Assembly: GCA_949292175.1 (NCBI GenBank)
Contig: CASEYJ010000007.1
Location: forward strand, 1-64,000
Length of the DNA: 64,000 nucleotides
Reading direction: 5' to 3'
Origin: an uncultured bacterium
GTDB lineage: Bacteria > Cyanobacteriota > Vampirovibrionia > Gastranaerophilales > Gastranaerophilaceae
Shown here: one piece after another, positions 33,240-42,062 of the stretch
How positions within the stretch are numbered: position 1 is the first letter of the stretch
Layout: every line of letters begins with the position of its first letter
Made by a program: the position numbers and the translations under genes
The notes under the pieces: generated by a model
Told to the model about the DNA's origin: nothing
The model's database searches: none
Seen by the model: the letters and a program-made list of their open reading frames with translations, nothing else

Positions 33240-35507
33240 ATGAAAGAGTGTAAAACATCTAAAAACAAATTAGAAAACGAACTATTCAAAAGTGTATACG
33301 ACAAAACTCCGGATTACATAAAAGAATTAGACTTAATGGATTTCTCAAACGAAGGAGAATTCACATTTACTCTAAAAAGAGAACATTTAAAACCTTATGA
33401 TGCGAAAACAAATCCGGAAGGTTTAAACCTTTACGAATGGTTTGCAAACTATTCTAAAGAAGCAAAAGTTTCAACAGCAGGAATTAGAGGACCACAAAAC
33501 ATTCTATATCCTCAAGACACAAGATTTCCTATCAACTTAGTCGGCATAGTTCTTGCAACACTTGCAAAAGCTCTCGTTGCAAACGAAAAATACAAAGGAA
33601 AAGAAATCTTAAAAGTTGCAGGGAGAGAAGTTCGTTATAATTCTGCACTATTTTTAGATGCAATAGCAAGAATTCAAGCAGCTCAAGGAATTAAAACACT
33701 TGTCCCTGTCGAAAGAAAAACAATTCCGATATGGCTCGCTTCATTTTTAGCATTCAAACTTGATTTGGTTGGCGGCGAATACATTACATCAAGCCATGGA
33801 ATTTCTGTAAAGAATGCAACTAAAGACCTTAATTCTCAAGGTTCACAATACTTACCTGAAGAGTCATTAGAGTTTGTCGATAAGATTCAGGAAATTTTTG
33901 ACAAAACCAAAAAAAATGGAACTTACGAGATAAAAATAGCGGCAAAAAACAATCCGCTTATTGATGAAAAAATAATGGCAAAACTTGAAGACGGAGTTAA
34001 CTTATATGTTGAATATCTACAATCAGGTGTTGCAAAAAAAATAAATCTTGATTTAATAAAAGATTTTAAAAACAAGATTGTCATAGAAAACGTTGGCGGG
34101 TCGGCATACAGAACATTATCAAGAGTTCTTGAAAAACTAAAAATTTCCGATAAATTTGTATGGTTTAATACTGAAGAGGATCCATTCTTCCACTCAATCG
34201 GAAAATACGATGAAACTCCTAAAGGTGAAAAAGCATTTTACGATTATTCAGTAGATGCAACAGTACTTGCAAAACGCAAAAATGGAGACAAGTACTTCCC
34301 TGTAATAGAAACACTTCACTATGAAGACAAATTGAAAGATATGCCTTTAGGAACAGCTGCTTTGATTACAGACCCTGACCACGACAGATTAACAATTACT
34401 CAGACAGAAAGTGCTGAAAGAATTCCATACCTTGAAGAAAATGGTATAGATTACGTTAAACTTAATGATGAAAGAGTTTTAACAGTATTTACAGCAAATC
34501 AAGCATTCTTAATGCTTATGGACTTCTGGGCAAAACAACTTAAAGCCGAAAATCTTTGGAACAATCACCCTAGATTTATGATAAAAACAACAGCATCTGC
34601 ATTATCTTGGGATGAATGGGCTGCAAAACAAGGCGTTAAAGTTGTAAATGTTCCGGTCGGATTCAAAGAAATCGCTAACATTATGAAAAAAGTTGAACTC
34701 CAACTTAAAAACCATCCGGAAAAAGATGTTATCGTTGATGATGTTTTGGGCAATTCTATAAATCTTGGCAAAAACCCTAGATTATTATTTGGTGGAGAAG
34801 AGTCTGGCGGAATGATTATGGGTACAGAAGACTTGATTAAATCATTAGCCGGTCGTTCTGCAGTTGCAATGAGAGAAAAAAGTGCAACAGAAGCTATAAT
34901 TGTTGCCTCTGCCTTAATTGCTAAACTTAAAGATACGCCTCTATCATCATATTTGAAAGAAATCTTTGATATGAATAATATTGTTGGCAGATATGACACA
35001 AGAGTAGATATTGCTTACTACAACGAATCAGAACCTGATATCAATAAACTAAAAGAAGCGAAAACCTTGGGTGAAGCGAAACGTACTAAGAACGATTTGT
35101 TCTATCTTTCAATGGCAATAGCTGTTAGAGAAGGTTTAATGACTCTTGATAACGTAAAAGAAGTACTCAATGATTCATTCAAAAGCCTAATTTTCGACAA
35201 CTTAAAATCAATCAAGTTTGTTGGAGACGGAACTTATCTGGAATTCACAGATAAATACATTGAAATTCGTCCATCAGGAACTGATGCTAAAACAAAAGCT
35301 TACGGTGGAGGTTCTAACAAGGGTACATTAGAAACTTACGCTGGCGCTATGGGTAATTACTCAGGTGATAGAACTGAACTTCACAAGAAATATATTTCAG
35401 AAGAATTCTATAACAGTTCTAAAGAAAAAGCTCTTGATTACTACTTAAAATTTGTAGAAAAAGATGCCAACAATGAACCTTTTGTAATTCCTGAATATAA
35501 GTTCTAA
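33240..35507 (+). CDS. phosphoglucomutase/phosphomannomutase family protein (long form)
   Basis: A 755-residue cytoplasmic phosphohexomutase interconverting hexose 1- and 6-phosphates. The active-site Ser loop is TSSHGISVKN (about 185-194), the Mg-binding loop is TDPDHDRL, the sugar-recognition loop is FGGEESGGM, and the phosphate loop is RPSGTDAKTKAY. It is longer than the typical 550-580 residues, with inserts between domains. Start at MKECKTS behind GGGAG; an in-frame ATG 15 nt earlier overlaps that site. Monocistronic, ending in a strong terminator. Confidence 0.92.
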   Translation: MKECKTSKNKLENELFKSVYDKTPDYIKELDLMDFSNEGEFTFTLKREHLKPYDAKTNPEGLNLYEWFANYSKEAKVSTAGIRGPQNILYPQDTRFPINLVGIVLATLAKALVANEKYKGKEILKVAGREVRYNSALFLDAIARIQAAQGIKTLVPVERKTIPIWLASFLAFKLDLVGGEYITSSHGISVKNATKDLNSQGSQYLPEESLEFVDKIQEIFDKTKKNGTYEIKIAAKNNPLIDEKIMAKLEDGVNLYVEYLQSGVAKKINLDLIKDFKNKIVIENVGGSAYRTLSRVLEKLKISDKFVWFNTEEDPFFHSIGKYDETPKGEKAFYDYSVDATVLAKRKNGDKYFPVIETLHYEDKLKDMPLGTAALITDPDHDRLTITQTESAERIPYLEENGIDYVKLNDERVLTVFTANQAFLMLMDFWAKQLKAENLWNNHPRFMIKTTASALSWDEWAAKQGVKVVNVPVGFKEIANIMKKVELQLKNHPEKDVIVDDVLGNSINLGKNPRLLFGGEESGGMIMGTEDLIKSLAGRSAVAMREKSATEAIIVASALIAKLKDTPLSSYLKEIFDMNNIVGRYDTRVDIAYYNESEPDINKLKEAKTLGEAKRTKNDLFYLSMAIAVREGLMTLDNVKEVLNDSFKSLIFDNLKSIKFVGDGTYLEFTDKYIEIRPSGTDAKTKAYGGGSNKGTLETYAGAMGNYSGDRTELHKKYISEEFYNSSKEKALDYYLKFVEKDANNEPFVIPEYKF

Positions 35508-35544
35508 ATATCAATAGAATAAAAACAAATAACAACAACATAAA

Positions 35545-35576
35545 AAAACTCCCGAAACATAAGTTTCGGGAGTTTT
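35545..35576. terminator. bidirectional terminator
   Basis: AAAACTCCCGAAAC and GTTTCGGGAGTTTT form a 14-bp stem with a 4-nt loop between the convergent phosphoglucomutase and pyrophosphatase genes. Confidence 0.92.
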
Positions 35577-35595
35577 AATTTATCCTTTACCGGAA

Positions 35596-38034
35596 TTAAT
35601 CTTTCTTGGTAGGAATTCTCATACCGTAGAAAGATCTCCATACGAAGAATAAAGCGATAAGCAAGAATACAACACCAGCAATTGGAGCTGTTTCTCTGAA
35701 CGCTTCACTAATTGCGATTTCCATTGCCAATAAACCAAACAATGTTGTAAATTTAATAATTGGGTTCATAGCAACTGATGAAGTATCTTTGAATGGGTCA
35801 CCAACAGTATCACCAACAACAGTAGCGTCGTGAAGAGGTGTTCCCTTTTCTTTCATATCAACTTCAACAATTTTCTTCGCATTATCCCAGCATCCGCCGG
35901 CATTTGCCATAAATACAGCTTGGAACAAACCGAATACAGCAATCGCAATCAAGTAACTTACGAAGAATGCGACAGGTCTGTTTGCAAATTCTGGATTTTC
36001 AGAAATTACAGGAGCTGACAAGCAAGCAAGTGCTAACGCAAATGCAAATAATGAAATAAAGATATTAATCATACCTTTTTGAGCATATTGAGTACAAATC
36101 TTAACAACCTCTTTTGAGTTAGCAAGGTTAGCAGATTTGCTAGATGCATCATCAAGTTTGATATTATCTTTAATGTATTCAGTAGCTCTGTAAGCACCAG
36201 TTGTAACAGCTTGCATAGAAGCACCGCTGAACCAGTAAATTACAGCACCACCGGCCAGAAGACCTAACAATGTATATGGATTTAACATGTTAAGAACAGC
36301 TTCCGGCTGAATACCCAAAGTATTTTGAATTACCAAAATAAGTGAGAAAATCATAGTAGTAGCACCAACAACAGCTGTACCGATCAATACCGGTTTAGAA
36401 GTTGCTTTAAATGTGTTACCAGCACCATCATTTTCTTCTAAGTATTGTTTAGCATTTTCAAAATCAGGTTTGAAGCCATAATCTTTTTCGATTTCTTCTG
36501 ATACGTTTGGAATATCTTCGATTAAAGATAATTCGTAAACAGATTGAGCGTTATCGGTAACAGGACCATAACTGTCAACAGCGATAGTAACAGGACCCAT
36601 ACCTAAGAAACCGAAAGCTACCAAACCGAATGCAAATACTGATGAGTAAATCATAACATCAGCAGGAATATGGATACTTGCGAAATAAGCAATACCCATC
36701 AACAATACAATAACTGCACCAATCCAAAATGCTGAGAAGTTACCAGAAACAATACCTGAAAGGATTGTCAATGAAGCACCGCCTTCTTTTGAAGCAGTAA
36801 CAACTTCTTCAGTATGCAAAGCTTTTGGAGAAGTGAATATTTTTGTAAATTCTGGAATTAAAGCTGCACCCAAAGTACCGCAAGAGATGATAGCAGACAA
36901 TACTAACCATAACTTACCACCCATAGGAGCAAGTAACCAGTGGCTTACACCAAAAGTCATAGCAATTGACAAGATAGAAGTTAACCAAACAAGGTTAGTC
37001 AAAGGTTTTTCAAAATCGAATTTTTGAGTAGCCTTAGCATAGAACTTGTCAACGATGTTGTTAATCCAGTATGCAACAACTGAAGTAACAATCATTAGAT
37101 ATCTCATAACAAATATCCAAGTCAATAATTGAACTTGGTATTCAGGTTTAACACCCAACAAAATGAAAGAAACAAGTGCAACACCTGTTACACCGTAAGT
37201 TTCAAAACCATCGGCAGTAGGTCCGATAGAGTCACCAGCGTTATCACCAGTACAGTCAGCGATTACACCAGGGTTTCTAGGATCGTCTTCTTTGATACCG
37301 AATTGAATTTTCATCAAGTCAGAACCGATATCTGCAATCTTAGTGAAGATACCACCTGCAACACGAAGAGCAGAAGCACCTAAAGATTCACCGATAGCAA
37401 ATCCGATAAAACAAGCACCTGCCAAATGACCAGGAACAAACAATAAAATTGTAAGCATCAAGATCAACTCAACAGATACAAGACAAACACCAATTGACAT
37501 ACCAGCTTTCAAAGGTATGTTCAAGATGTTTAATGGGTTACCTTTAAGAGATGCGAAAGCTGTTCTAGCATTAGCAAGAGTATTCATTCTAATACCGAAC
37601 CAAGCAACGGCATAAGAACCCAAAATACCAATAACTGACCAAGCAATAATAATTGCAACGTCTTTTAGAGGCATATGCTGCAAATATCCGAAGTAAAACG
37701 CAATACATAAAGCGATTAATACTTCCAAGCAGAACAAGAATTTACCTTGTTGAACAAGATAAGTTTTACAAGTTTCAAAAATTGTATTACCAACTTCAGC
37801 CATAGCAGAGTGGACATCCAATTTTTTAACTCTCAAGAACTCAATGAACCCAAATATCAAACCTACGAATGATACGATAATACCAATCAACAACAAATTG
37901 AAGTTTAACGGACTGGCATCTTTGATACTAGGGACCACTAAGTCAGCTTCGCTTGCGAGGGCAGGCGAAATTCCCAAGAGCAATGTGGCAAACAGAGCCA
38001 TCAAAGCCTTTGGAGCAGTAAACTTTTTAATCAT
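35596..38034 (-). CDS. hppA: membrane-bound ion-translocating pyrophosphatase
   Basis: An 812-residue inner membrane pump that hydrolyses pyrophosphate and exports Na+ and/or H+. About 16-17 spans follow a signal-like N-terminus (LALASEA region). Substrate motifs EDDPRNPGVIAD, GDNAGDSIGPTADGFETY and VGDTVGDPFKDTSS are present, as is the C-terminal GGCWDNAKKIVE, which fits K+-dependent types. The usual D-V-G-A-D-L-V-G-K-x-E segment is instead IGSDLMKIQ, a variant like that in some Bacteroides-type enzymes. ATG 38034 follows AAGGGAG. Pyrophosphate-driven ion pumping fits an energy-limited anaerobe and may power the Na+ symporters encoded nearby. Confidence 0.93.
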   Translation of the reverse strand: MIKKFTAPKALMALFATLLLGISPALASEADLVVPSIKDASPLNFNLLLIGIIVSFVGLIFGFIEFLRVKKLDVHSAMAEVGNTIFETCKTYLVQQGKFLFCLEVLIALCIAFYFGYLQHMPLKDVAIIIAWSVIGILGSYAVAWFGIRMNTLANARTAFASLKGNPLNILNIPLKAGMSIGVCLVSVELILMLTILLFVPGHLAGACFIGFAIGESLGASALRVAGGIFTKIADIGSDLMKIQFGIKEDDPRNPGVIADCTGDNAGDSIGPTADGFETYGVTGVALVSFILLGVKPEYQVQLLTWIFVMRYLMIVTSVVAYWINNIVDKFYAKATQKFDFEKPLTNLVWLTSILSIAMTFGVSHWLLAPMGGKLWLVLSAIISCGTLGAALIPEFTKIFTSPKALHTEEVVTASKEGGASLTILSGIVSGNFSAFWIGAVIVLLMGIAYFASIHIPADVMIYSSVFAFGLVAFGFLGMGPVTIAVDSYGPVTDNAQSVYELSLIEDIPNVSEEIEKDYGFKPDFENAKQYLEENDGAGNTFKATSKPVLIGTAVVGATTMIFSLILVIQNTLGIQPEAVLNMLNPYTLLGLLAGGAVIYWFSGASMQAVTTGAYRATEYIKDNIKLDDASSKSANLANSKEVVKICTQYAQKGMINIFISLFAFALALACLSAPVISENPEFANRPVAFFVSYLIAIAVFGLFQAVFMANAGGCWDNAKKIVEVDMKEKGTPLHDATVVGDTVGDPFKDTSSVAMNPIIKFTTLFGLLAMEIAISEAFRETAPIAGVVFLLIALFFVWRSFYGMRIPTKKD

Positions 38035-38072
38035 AATGTCTCCCTTCACATAAGTGTCACTACACGTGTGTT

Positions 38073-38101
38073 ATTATATTATAAATTTACAAATTTAACA
38101 A
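38073..38101 (-). promoter_or_regulatory. pyrophosphatase promoter
   Basis: On the minus strand, TTGTTA (38096-38101), 17-bp spacer and TATAAT (38073-38078). A short palindrome ACACGTGT (38062-38069) lies just downstream in the leader. Confidence 0.65.
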
Positions 38102-38195
38102 GTTCTTTACAAAAATACTATAAACATATGAAGCAATAATTAAGCAAAACAAATAAGATAATACTGGGAGACAAAAAAGCAAAAGGAGCGTTAGT

Positions 38196-38384
38196 ATGGT
38201 AAGACTAGTAATCTTAATTCTTATAATTGCAGCAGGTTGCTGGGGTTGGTTAAACTTCAAACCGGAATATTTCACAAAAGAAAACATCCAAAACAAAATT
38301 AAACAGGAAAAAACAATAAACACAGTTGAAAAAACTCGTCAACAAAGACAAATGGAAGTTGACAAAGTTATCGATGAATACTAA
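38196..38384 (+). CDS. small single-span membrane protein
   Basis: A 62-residue protein: an N-terminal hydrophobic helix (residues 3-20) followed by a charged, probably coiled-coil tail with QNKIKQEKTINTVEKTRQQR. It starts behind AAAAGGAG, which makes it a real gene despite the size. No family is recognised. Its layout is like that of the 77-residue protein at 46832 (span, then Glu/Lys/Gln/Arg-rich tail ending in Y). Inner membrane anchor or small regulator are both possible. Followed by a strong terminator. Confidence 0.8.
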   Translation: MVRLVILILIIAAGCWGWLNFKPEYFTKENIQNKIKQEKTINTVEKTRQQRQMEVDKVIDEY

Positions 38385-38390
38385 GAATTA

Positions 38391-38418
38391 AAAAAGCAGG
38401 TTTTAAAACCTGCTTTTT
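38391..38418. terminator. bidirectional terminator
   Basis: AAAAAGCAGGTTTT and AAAACCTGCTTTTT form a continuous palindrome between the small membrane protein gene and the convergent secreted-protein gene. Confidence 0.88.
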
Positions 38419-39307
38419 AGTATAAATAAGCATTTTCTCTTAATTTAATAACATAATTGGCTCCAGCCGGAATCGAAATATGATCACCCTTTGACCAGAG
38501 TGCCGTAATAGGCGAAGCAACAAAATTAACAGCATACCCAACAACCCCAACAATAGTTGGAACAGGTGAAACAATAACCCCAACCGGATTATCCGCAAGT
38601 TTTTTAGAAGTATTTCTTGATTTATTATAAAATCTTTCACCTCTATCAACCGCATTAGCTACGCCACGACAATAGCCACGTTTCCCTTTAATGTTATTAA
38701 AAAATATTTTTTTATCATTCGCACGTATAACTTTCGCATCAACAGGTCGAGCCGAACCATTTATAATGACATTATCAGCTTTAAGCTTAAGTAATCCACC
38801 ATTTCCAAAGCCATTTGGCTGATGAGAATCCTGAATTACCCCTTTGAATGTTGTTCCAACAGGAATAGACACATAACGCTGAACCACAGGAGCAGTTGTA
38901 ACAAAGGTCATTCTTGCTCCGGGAGTATTCCAATCAGCAACTTTTGTTTTAGACTGAACTCTAAATTTCGTCCCCTTCTTTATTTTTATGGCAGTAAACG
39001 AATCGTCAACAGGCTTGCTAGTCTTTTTAACTCGTTGGAAACCGCTTGAATACTCTGTTTGAATAGTTGAAGAAGGAGCCATATTCAAATTTGTTGATTG
39101 TACAGGCTTCTGTTGAACAGGACTAACAGGAGTAGAGGGAGAAGTATTCTCCTTCAAAATACTTGGTAACCCAGGCAAAACTTCCTGCTCTAATTTTGAC
39201 GGCTGATAATTTTCTCTAATCTGATCATCAACCGACCAATCCAACTCAAACGAATGAGCTGGAGAAACACATAATAAAAATAACAATATAAAAATATACT
39301 TTTTCAT
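38417..39307 (-). CDS. exported protein of unknown function
   Basis: A 296-residue exported protein. Residues 1-19 are a signal peptide (AHSF end). A Pro/Ser/Thr/Gln-rich linker (about 30-95) is followed by a beta-rich domain (about 100-200) with KIKKGTKFRVQSKTKVADW and ISIPVGTTFKGVIQDS-like phrases, similar in style to the beta-barrel periplasmic domains of VirB10/TrbI or to TolC-adaptor domains, but too weak to assign. A hydrophobic glycine-rich stretch (about 245-270) lies near the end. It follows the glutamate synthase-like gene by 2 nt and is probably co-transcribed, though no functional link is apparent. Confidence 0.65.
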   Translation of the reverse strand: MKKYIFILLFLLCVSPAHSFELDWSVDDQIRENYQPSKLEQEVLPGLPSILKENTSPSTPVSPVQQKPVQSTNLNMAPSSTIQTEYSSGFQRVKKTSKPVDDSFTAIKIKKGTKFRVQSKTKVADWNTPGARMTFVTTAPVVQRYVSIPVGTTFKGVIQDSHQPNGFGNGGLLKLKADNVIINGSARPVDAKVIRANDKKIFFNNIKGKRGYCRGVANAVDRGERFYNKSRNTSKKLADNPVGVIVSPVPTIVGVVGYAVNFVASPITALWSKGDHISIPAGANYVIKLRENAYLY

Positions 39308-39309
39308 AC

Positions 39310-40680
39310 CTATTTCAATAATTCATTAATTGCTTTAGCGGCTTTTTTACCGGCACCCATAGCATTAATTGCATTAGATTCACCAACAGGAGCAACATCT
39401 CCGCCTGCAAATATAGTAGGAATAGAAGTTGCTCGACTCTCAGGATCAACGGTAATATAACCCTTAGAATCTGTAATAATTTCTAAACCTTCAGCTTCTG
39501 CAGAACGTTGAATTATAGGATTTGGCCCTGTACCTAATGCAACGATAACCGTATCCAAATCAACAGTTTCAACTTTACCGGTAGCAACAGGTCTTCTTCT
39601 ACCTGAAGCATCAGGTTCACCCAACTCCATAACCTCAAGTTCTACACCTTTAACATAACCATTTTCACCCAAAATTTCTTTAGGTGCATACAAGAACTTG
39701 AATACAACGCCTTCCTCTTTAGCGTGACGAATTTCCTCCAATCTTGCTGGAAGCTCTTTTTCAGTTCTTCTATATATAATATAAACTTCTTCAAACCCTG
39801 CTCTAACAGCAGTTCTTGCAGCATCCATAGCTACATTTCCACCGCCAAACACAGCAACCTTTTTACCAACAAACAATGGAGTCGGACTATCTTCTTGAGC
39901 TGCATGCATAAGGTTTACACGAGTAAGAAATTCATTTGCAGAGAATACTCCGTTCAAATTTTCACCAGGAACGTGAAGCATTTTTGGAAGCCCTGCGCCT
40001 GAGCAAATAAATACTGCATCAAAACCATCTTCCTTAAGCTGTTTAAGGGTGATAGACTTACCAACAATAACGTTTGAATGGAATTTTACCCCCATAGCTT
40101 TAAGATTATCCAATTCTCTATCTAAAACAGTTCTAGGAAGACGGAACGGAGGAATACCATATCTCAATACTCCGCCAAATTCGTGCAAAGCCTCAAAAAC
40201 TTCAACATCATGCCCGGCCTTTCTAAGGTCAGCTGCCGCAGTAATTCCGGCACACCCAGAACCAACAATCGCAACCTTTTTCCCGGATGGCACAATTTTA
40301 ACTTCTTCAGCTTTTGTATTATCCCCAACATATCTTTCAAGCGCGCCTATCGCAACAGACTCGCCTTTTATACCAAGGATACAATTACCTTCACACTGTC
40401 TTTCTTGAGGACAAACTCTTCCGCAAACAGAAGGCAGCATACTAGTTTGCCTAATGATATCTCCGGCTTTTTGAAGATTTCCTTCTTTGACAGCCTGAAT
40501 GAAGTCAGGAATTTGAATATTAACAGGACAACCTTGCACACACTTTGGATTTTTACAATGTAAGCAACGTGAAGCTTCCAACTTTACTTGTTCTTCCGTT
40601 AAATTACTTTCAACAGGATCAAAATTATGACGACGCAAATTTTTATCTTGTTCCTGAACTCTTTGTCTTTCTATAGCCAT
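39310..40680 (-). CDS. gltA: NADPH-dependent glutamate synthase small-subunit-like flavoprotein
   Basis: A 456-residue cytoplasmic FAD/iron-sulfur oxidoreductase of the homotetrameric GltA group (also NfnB-like). The N-terminal domain has the cluster motif CLHCKNPKCVQGCP and CGRVCPQERQCEGNC. Two dinucleotide-binding regions follow: VAIVGSGCAGITAAADLRKAG for FAD, and VAVFGGGNVAMDAARTA for NAD(P)H; AGGDVAPVGE is the C-terminal FAD contact. No large-subunit or NfnA-type partner gene is adjacent, so it may act alone as an NADPH:ferredoxin-type oxidoreductase. Strong ribosome site GGGAGAGAAGG. Confidence 0.9.
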   Translation of the reverse strand: MAIERQRVQEQDKNLRRHNFDPVESNLTEEQVKLEASRCLHCKNPKCVQGCPVNIQIPDFIQAVKEGNLQKAGDIIRQTSMLPSVCGRVCPQERQCEGNCILGIKGESVAIGALERYVGDNTKAEEVKIVPSGKKVAIVGSGCAGITAAADLRKAGHDVEVFEALHEFGGVLRYGIPPFRLPRTVLDRELDNLKAMGVKFHSNVIVGKSITLKQLKEDGFDAVFICSGAGLPKMLHVPGENLNGVFSANEFLTRVNLMHAAQEDSPTPLFVGKKVAVFGGGNVAMDAARTAVRAGFEEVYIIYRRTEKELPARLEEIRHAKEEGVVFKFLYAPKEILGENGYVKGVELEVMELGEPDASGRRRPVATGKVETVDLDTVIVALGTGPNPIIQRSAEAEGLEIITDSKGYITVDPESRATSIPTIFAGGDVAPVGESNAINAMGAGKKAAKAINELLK

Positions 40681-40814
40681 ACTACCTTCTCTCCCTTAAA
40701 CTATTTTTTATAAGGACATTGTATTCCAAAATACTTAACTTCGCAACAGTTACAAATCAGATATAAAAAACTTAACATTTAGACAAGAATAAAAAATTAT
40801 AGTTAAATTATGGT

Positions 40815-41159
40815 ATGAGTGACGAAATAAACAAAAAAGTTACAAATATATTTTCAAGGCATAACAAAGACCTTCCTCCACAATCAGGAGAGAGAGTCAA
40901 ATTTTATGCGGGCTTCAACTACGTTAGAATAGACAAAGATACTAACGGAAACAAATTCAACAAAGAACACCTGCTTAAATATGCGGAGCGTTGCCACTAT
41001 ATAGTAAGAGTTATGAGAGAATATAAGGGAGAAATCGTATTGTATAACTACGATGTACCTAATGATGCCTTGTTCAAATTTATAAAATCTTTTGAGGAAA
41101 ATACACTTGATGGAAAAATAATAGAAATAGACAAGTATTTTCCTGAAACATCCGCTTAA
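40815..41159 (+). CDS. conserved-looking hypothetical protein, 114 aa
   Basis: A 114-residue soluble protein with no signal peptide and no recognised domain. The N-terminal half has KKVTNIFSRHN and the C-terminal half VRVMREYKGEIVLYNYDV, a compact alpha/beta composition. A poor TTAAAT -10-like box (40803-40808) lies 6 nt before the ATG, with TAGACA about 17 bp upstream, and no ribosome site is present, so leaderless translation is possible. It precedes the MBL-fold gene by 44 bp. Function unknown. Confidence 0.7.
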   Translation: MSDEINKKVTNIFSRHNKDLPPQSGERVKFYAGFNYVRIDKDTNGNKFNKEHLLKYAERCHYIVRVMREYKGEIVLYNYDVPNDALFKFIKSFEENTLDGKIIEIDKYFPETSA

Positions 41160-41168
41160 AAATTTTAA

Positions 41169-41197
41169 TTGACAAAATTTAAAACATAATATAGAAT
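41169..41197 (+). promoter_or_regulatory. promoter of the MBL-fold gene, apparently leaderless
   Basis: Consensus TTGACA (41169-41174), exactly 17-bp spacer and TAGAAT (41192-41197). The ATG is at 41204, 6 nt past the -10 box, so transcription should begin at the start codon. No Shine-Dalgarno sequence is present. Confidence 0.75.
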
Positions 41198-41203
41198 AGC
41201 CAT

Positions 41204-42001
41204 ATGAAAATTACGGTTTTAGTTGATAACAACACATCTGCTGGAAATTGTCTCATATCAGAACACGGTTTGTCGTTTTACGTAGAAGAAGGCTCGCTAA
41301 AACTTCTTTTTGACTGCGGTTCTAGTGATGCATTTATAAAGAATGCATACAATATGCAGATAGATTTAGCTGATGTTACGGACATTATTTTGTCCCACGG
41401 ACATTTTGATCATATTGGCGGTTTTCTGAGATTACAAGCTTTATACAGAAAATTTAGCCTATCAGGTATTGAGTTTAATGAAAAGAAGTTAATAGCACAT
41501 CCTGATGTATTTAAACCTGAAAATGGTGAAATATACCGCGGTGAAAACTTCAAACTTACAATTGAAGAAGTTCAGAAGTTCTTCAACCTTGAATTAACCA
41601 AGGGTGCGAAGTTTCTTTCACCAAAACTGGTATATTTGGGAGAAATCCCTATAACATACGGAAAAACTCAAAACGACTACACATCTGATGAAACAGCTTT
41701 AGCTTATAAGTCAAAAGACGGACTTGTTATAATTTCAGGTTGTTCACACAGCGGTGTTAAAAACATTATTGAACACGCAAAATATATAACAGGTGAACCT
41801 CGAGTAAATACCATTATCGGTGGCTTATACTTGATTAATAAAACAGAAGATTACATCAATGATCTTGGTGAATACTTAAAATCTCAAGAAGTTGAAAGAA
41901 TTTATCCTTGTCATTGTACGGATTTAGAAGCGAAAATTCTTCTGTCTAAATATGTAAAAGTAGAAGATGTATGCACCGGTAAAAAATACACTTGGGAATA
42001 A
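41204..42001 (+). CDS. MBL-fold metallo-hydrolase (dihydropterin phosphate synthase-like group)
   Basis: A 265-residue metallo-beta-lactamase-fold protein. The metal motif HGHFDHIGG (about 65-73) replaces the usual HxHxDH with H-G-H-F-D-H; further ligands are GCSHSGVKN and the C-terminal PCHCTDLEA. This ligand arrangement and an N-terminal VDNNTSAGNCLISEHG phrase place it with 7,8-dihydropterin-6-methyl phosphate-type enzymes seen in anaerobes and methanogens. Substrate not established. The best-supported leaderless gene in the window. Confidence 0.85.
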   Translation: MKITVLVDNNTSAGNCLISEHGLSFYVEEGSLKLLFDCGSSDAFIKNAYNMQIDLADVTDIILSHGHFDHIGGFLRLQALYRKFSLSGIEFNEKKLIAHPDVFKPENGEIYRGENFKLTIEEVQKFFNLELTKGAKFLSPKLVYLGEIPITYGKTQNDYTSDETALAYKSKDGLVIISGCSHSGVKNIIEHAKYITGEPRVNTIIGGLYLINKTEDYINDLGEYLKSQEVERIYPCHCTDLEAKILLSKYVKVEDVCTGKKYTWE

Positions 42002-42062
42002 GTTGCTTTTGTAAAATACTATTTTTATTTTATAATTAAATTGGAGAGTTAATTATAGAAGT

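Noticed and set aside
34565-34999. 144-aa open frame antisense to phosphoglucomutase
   Set aside because: No ribosome site; the sense strand encodes conserved catalytic loops over the same bases.
38391-38418. 28-bp palindrome as a possible protein-binding site or insertion end
   Set aside because: It has the A-run, stem, T-run plan of a bidirectional terminator between convergent genes.
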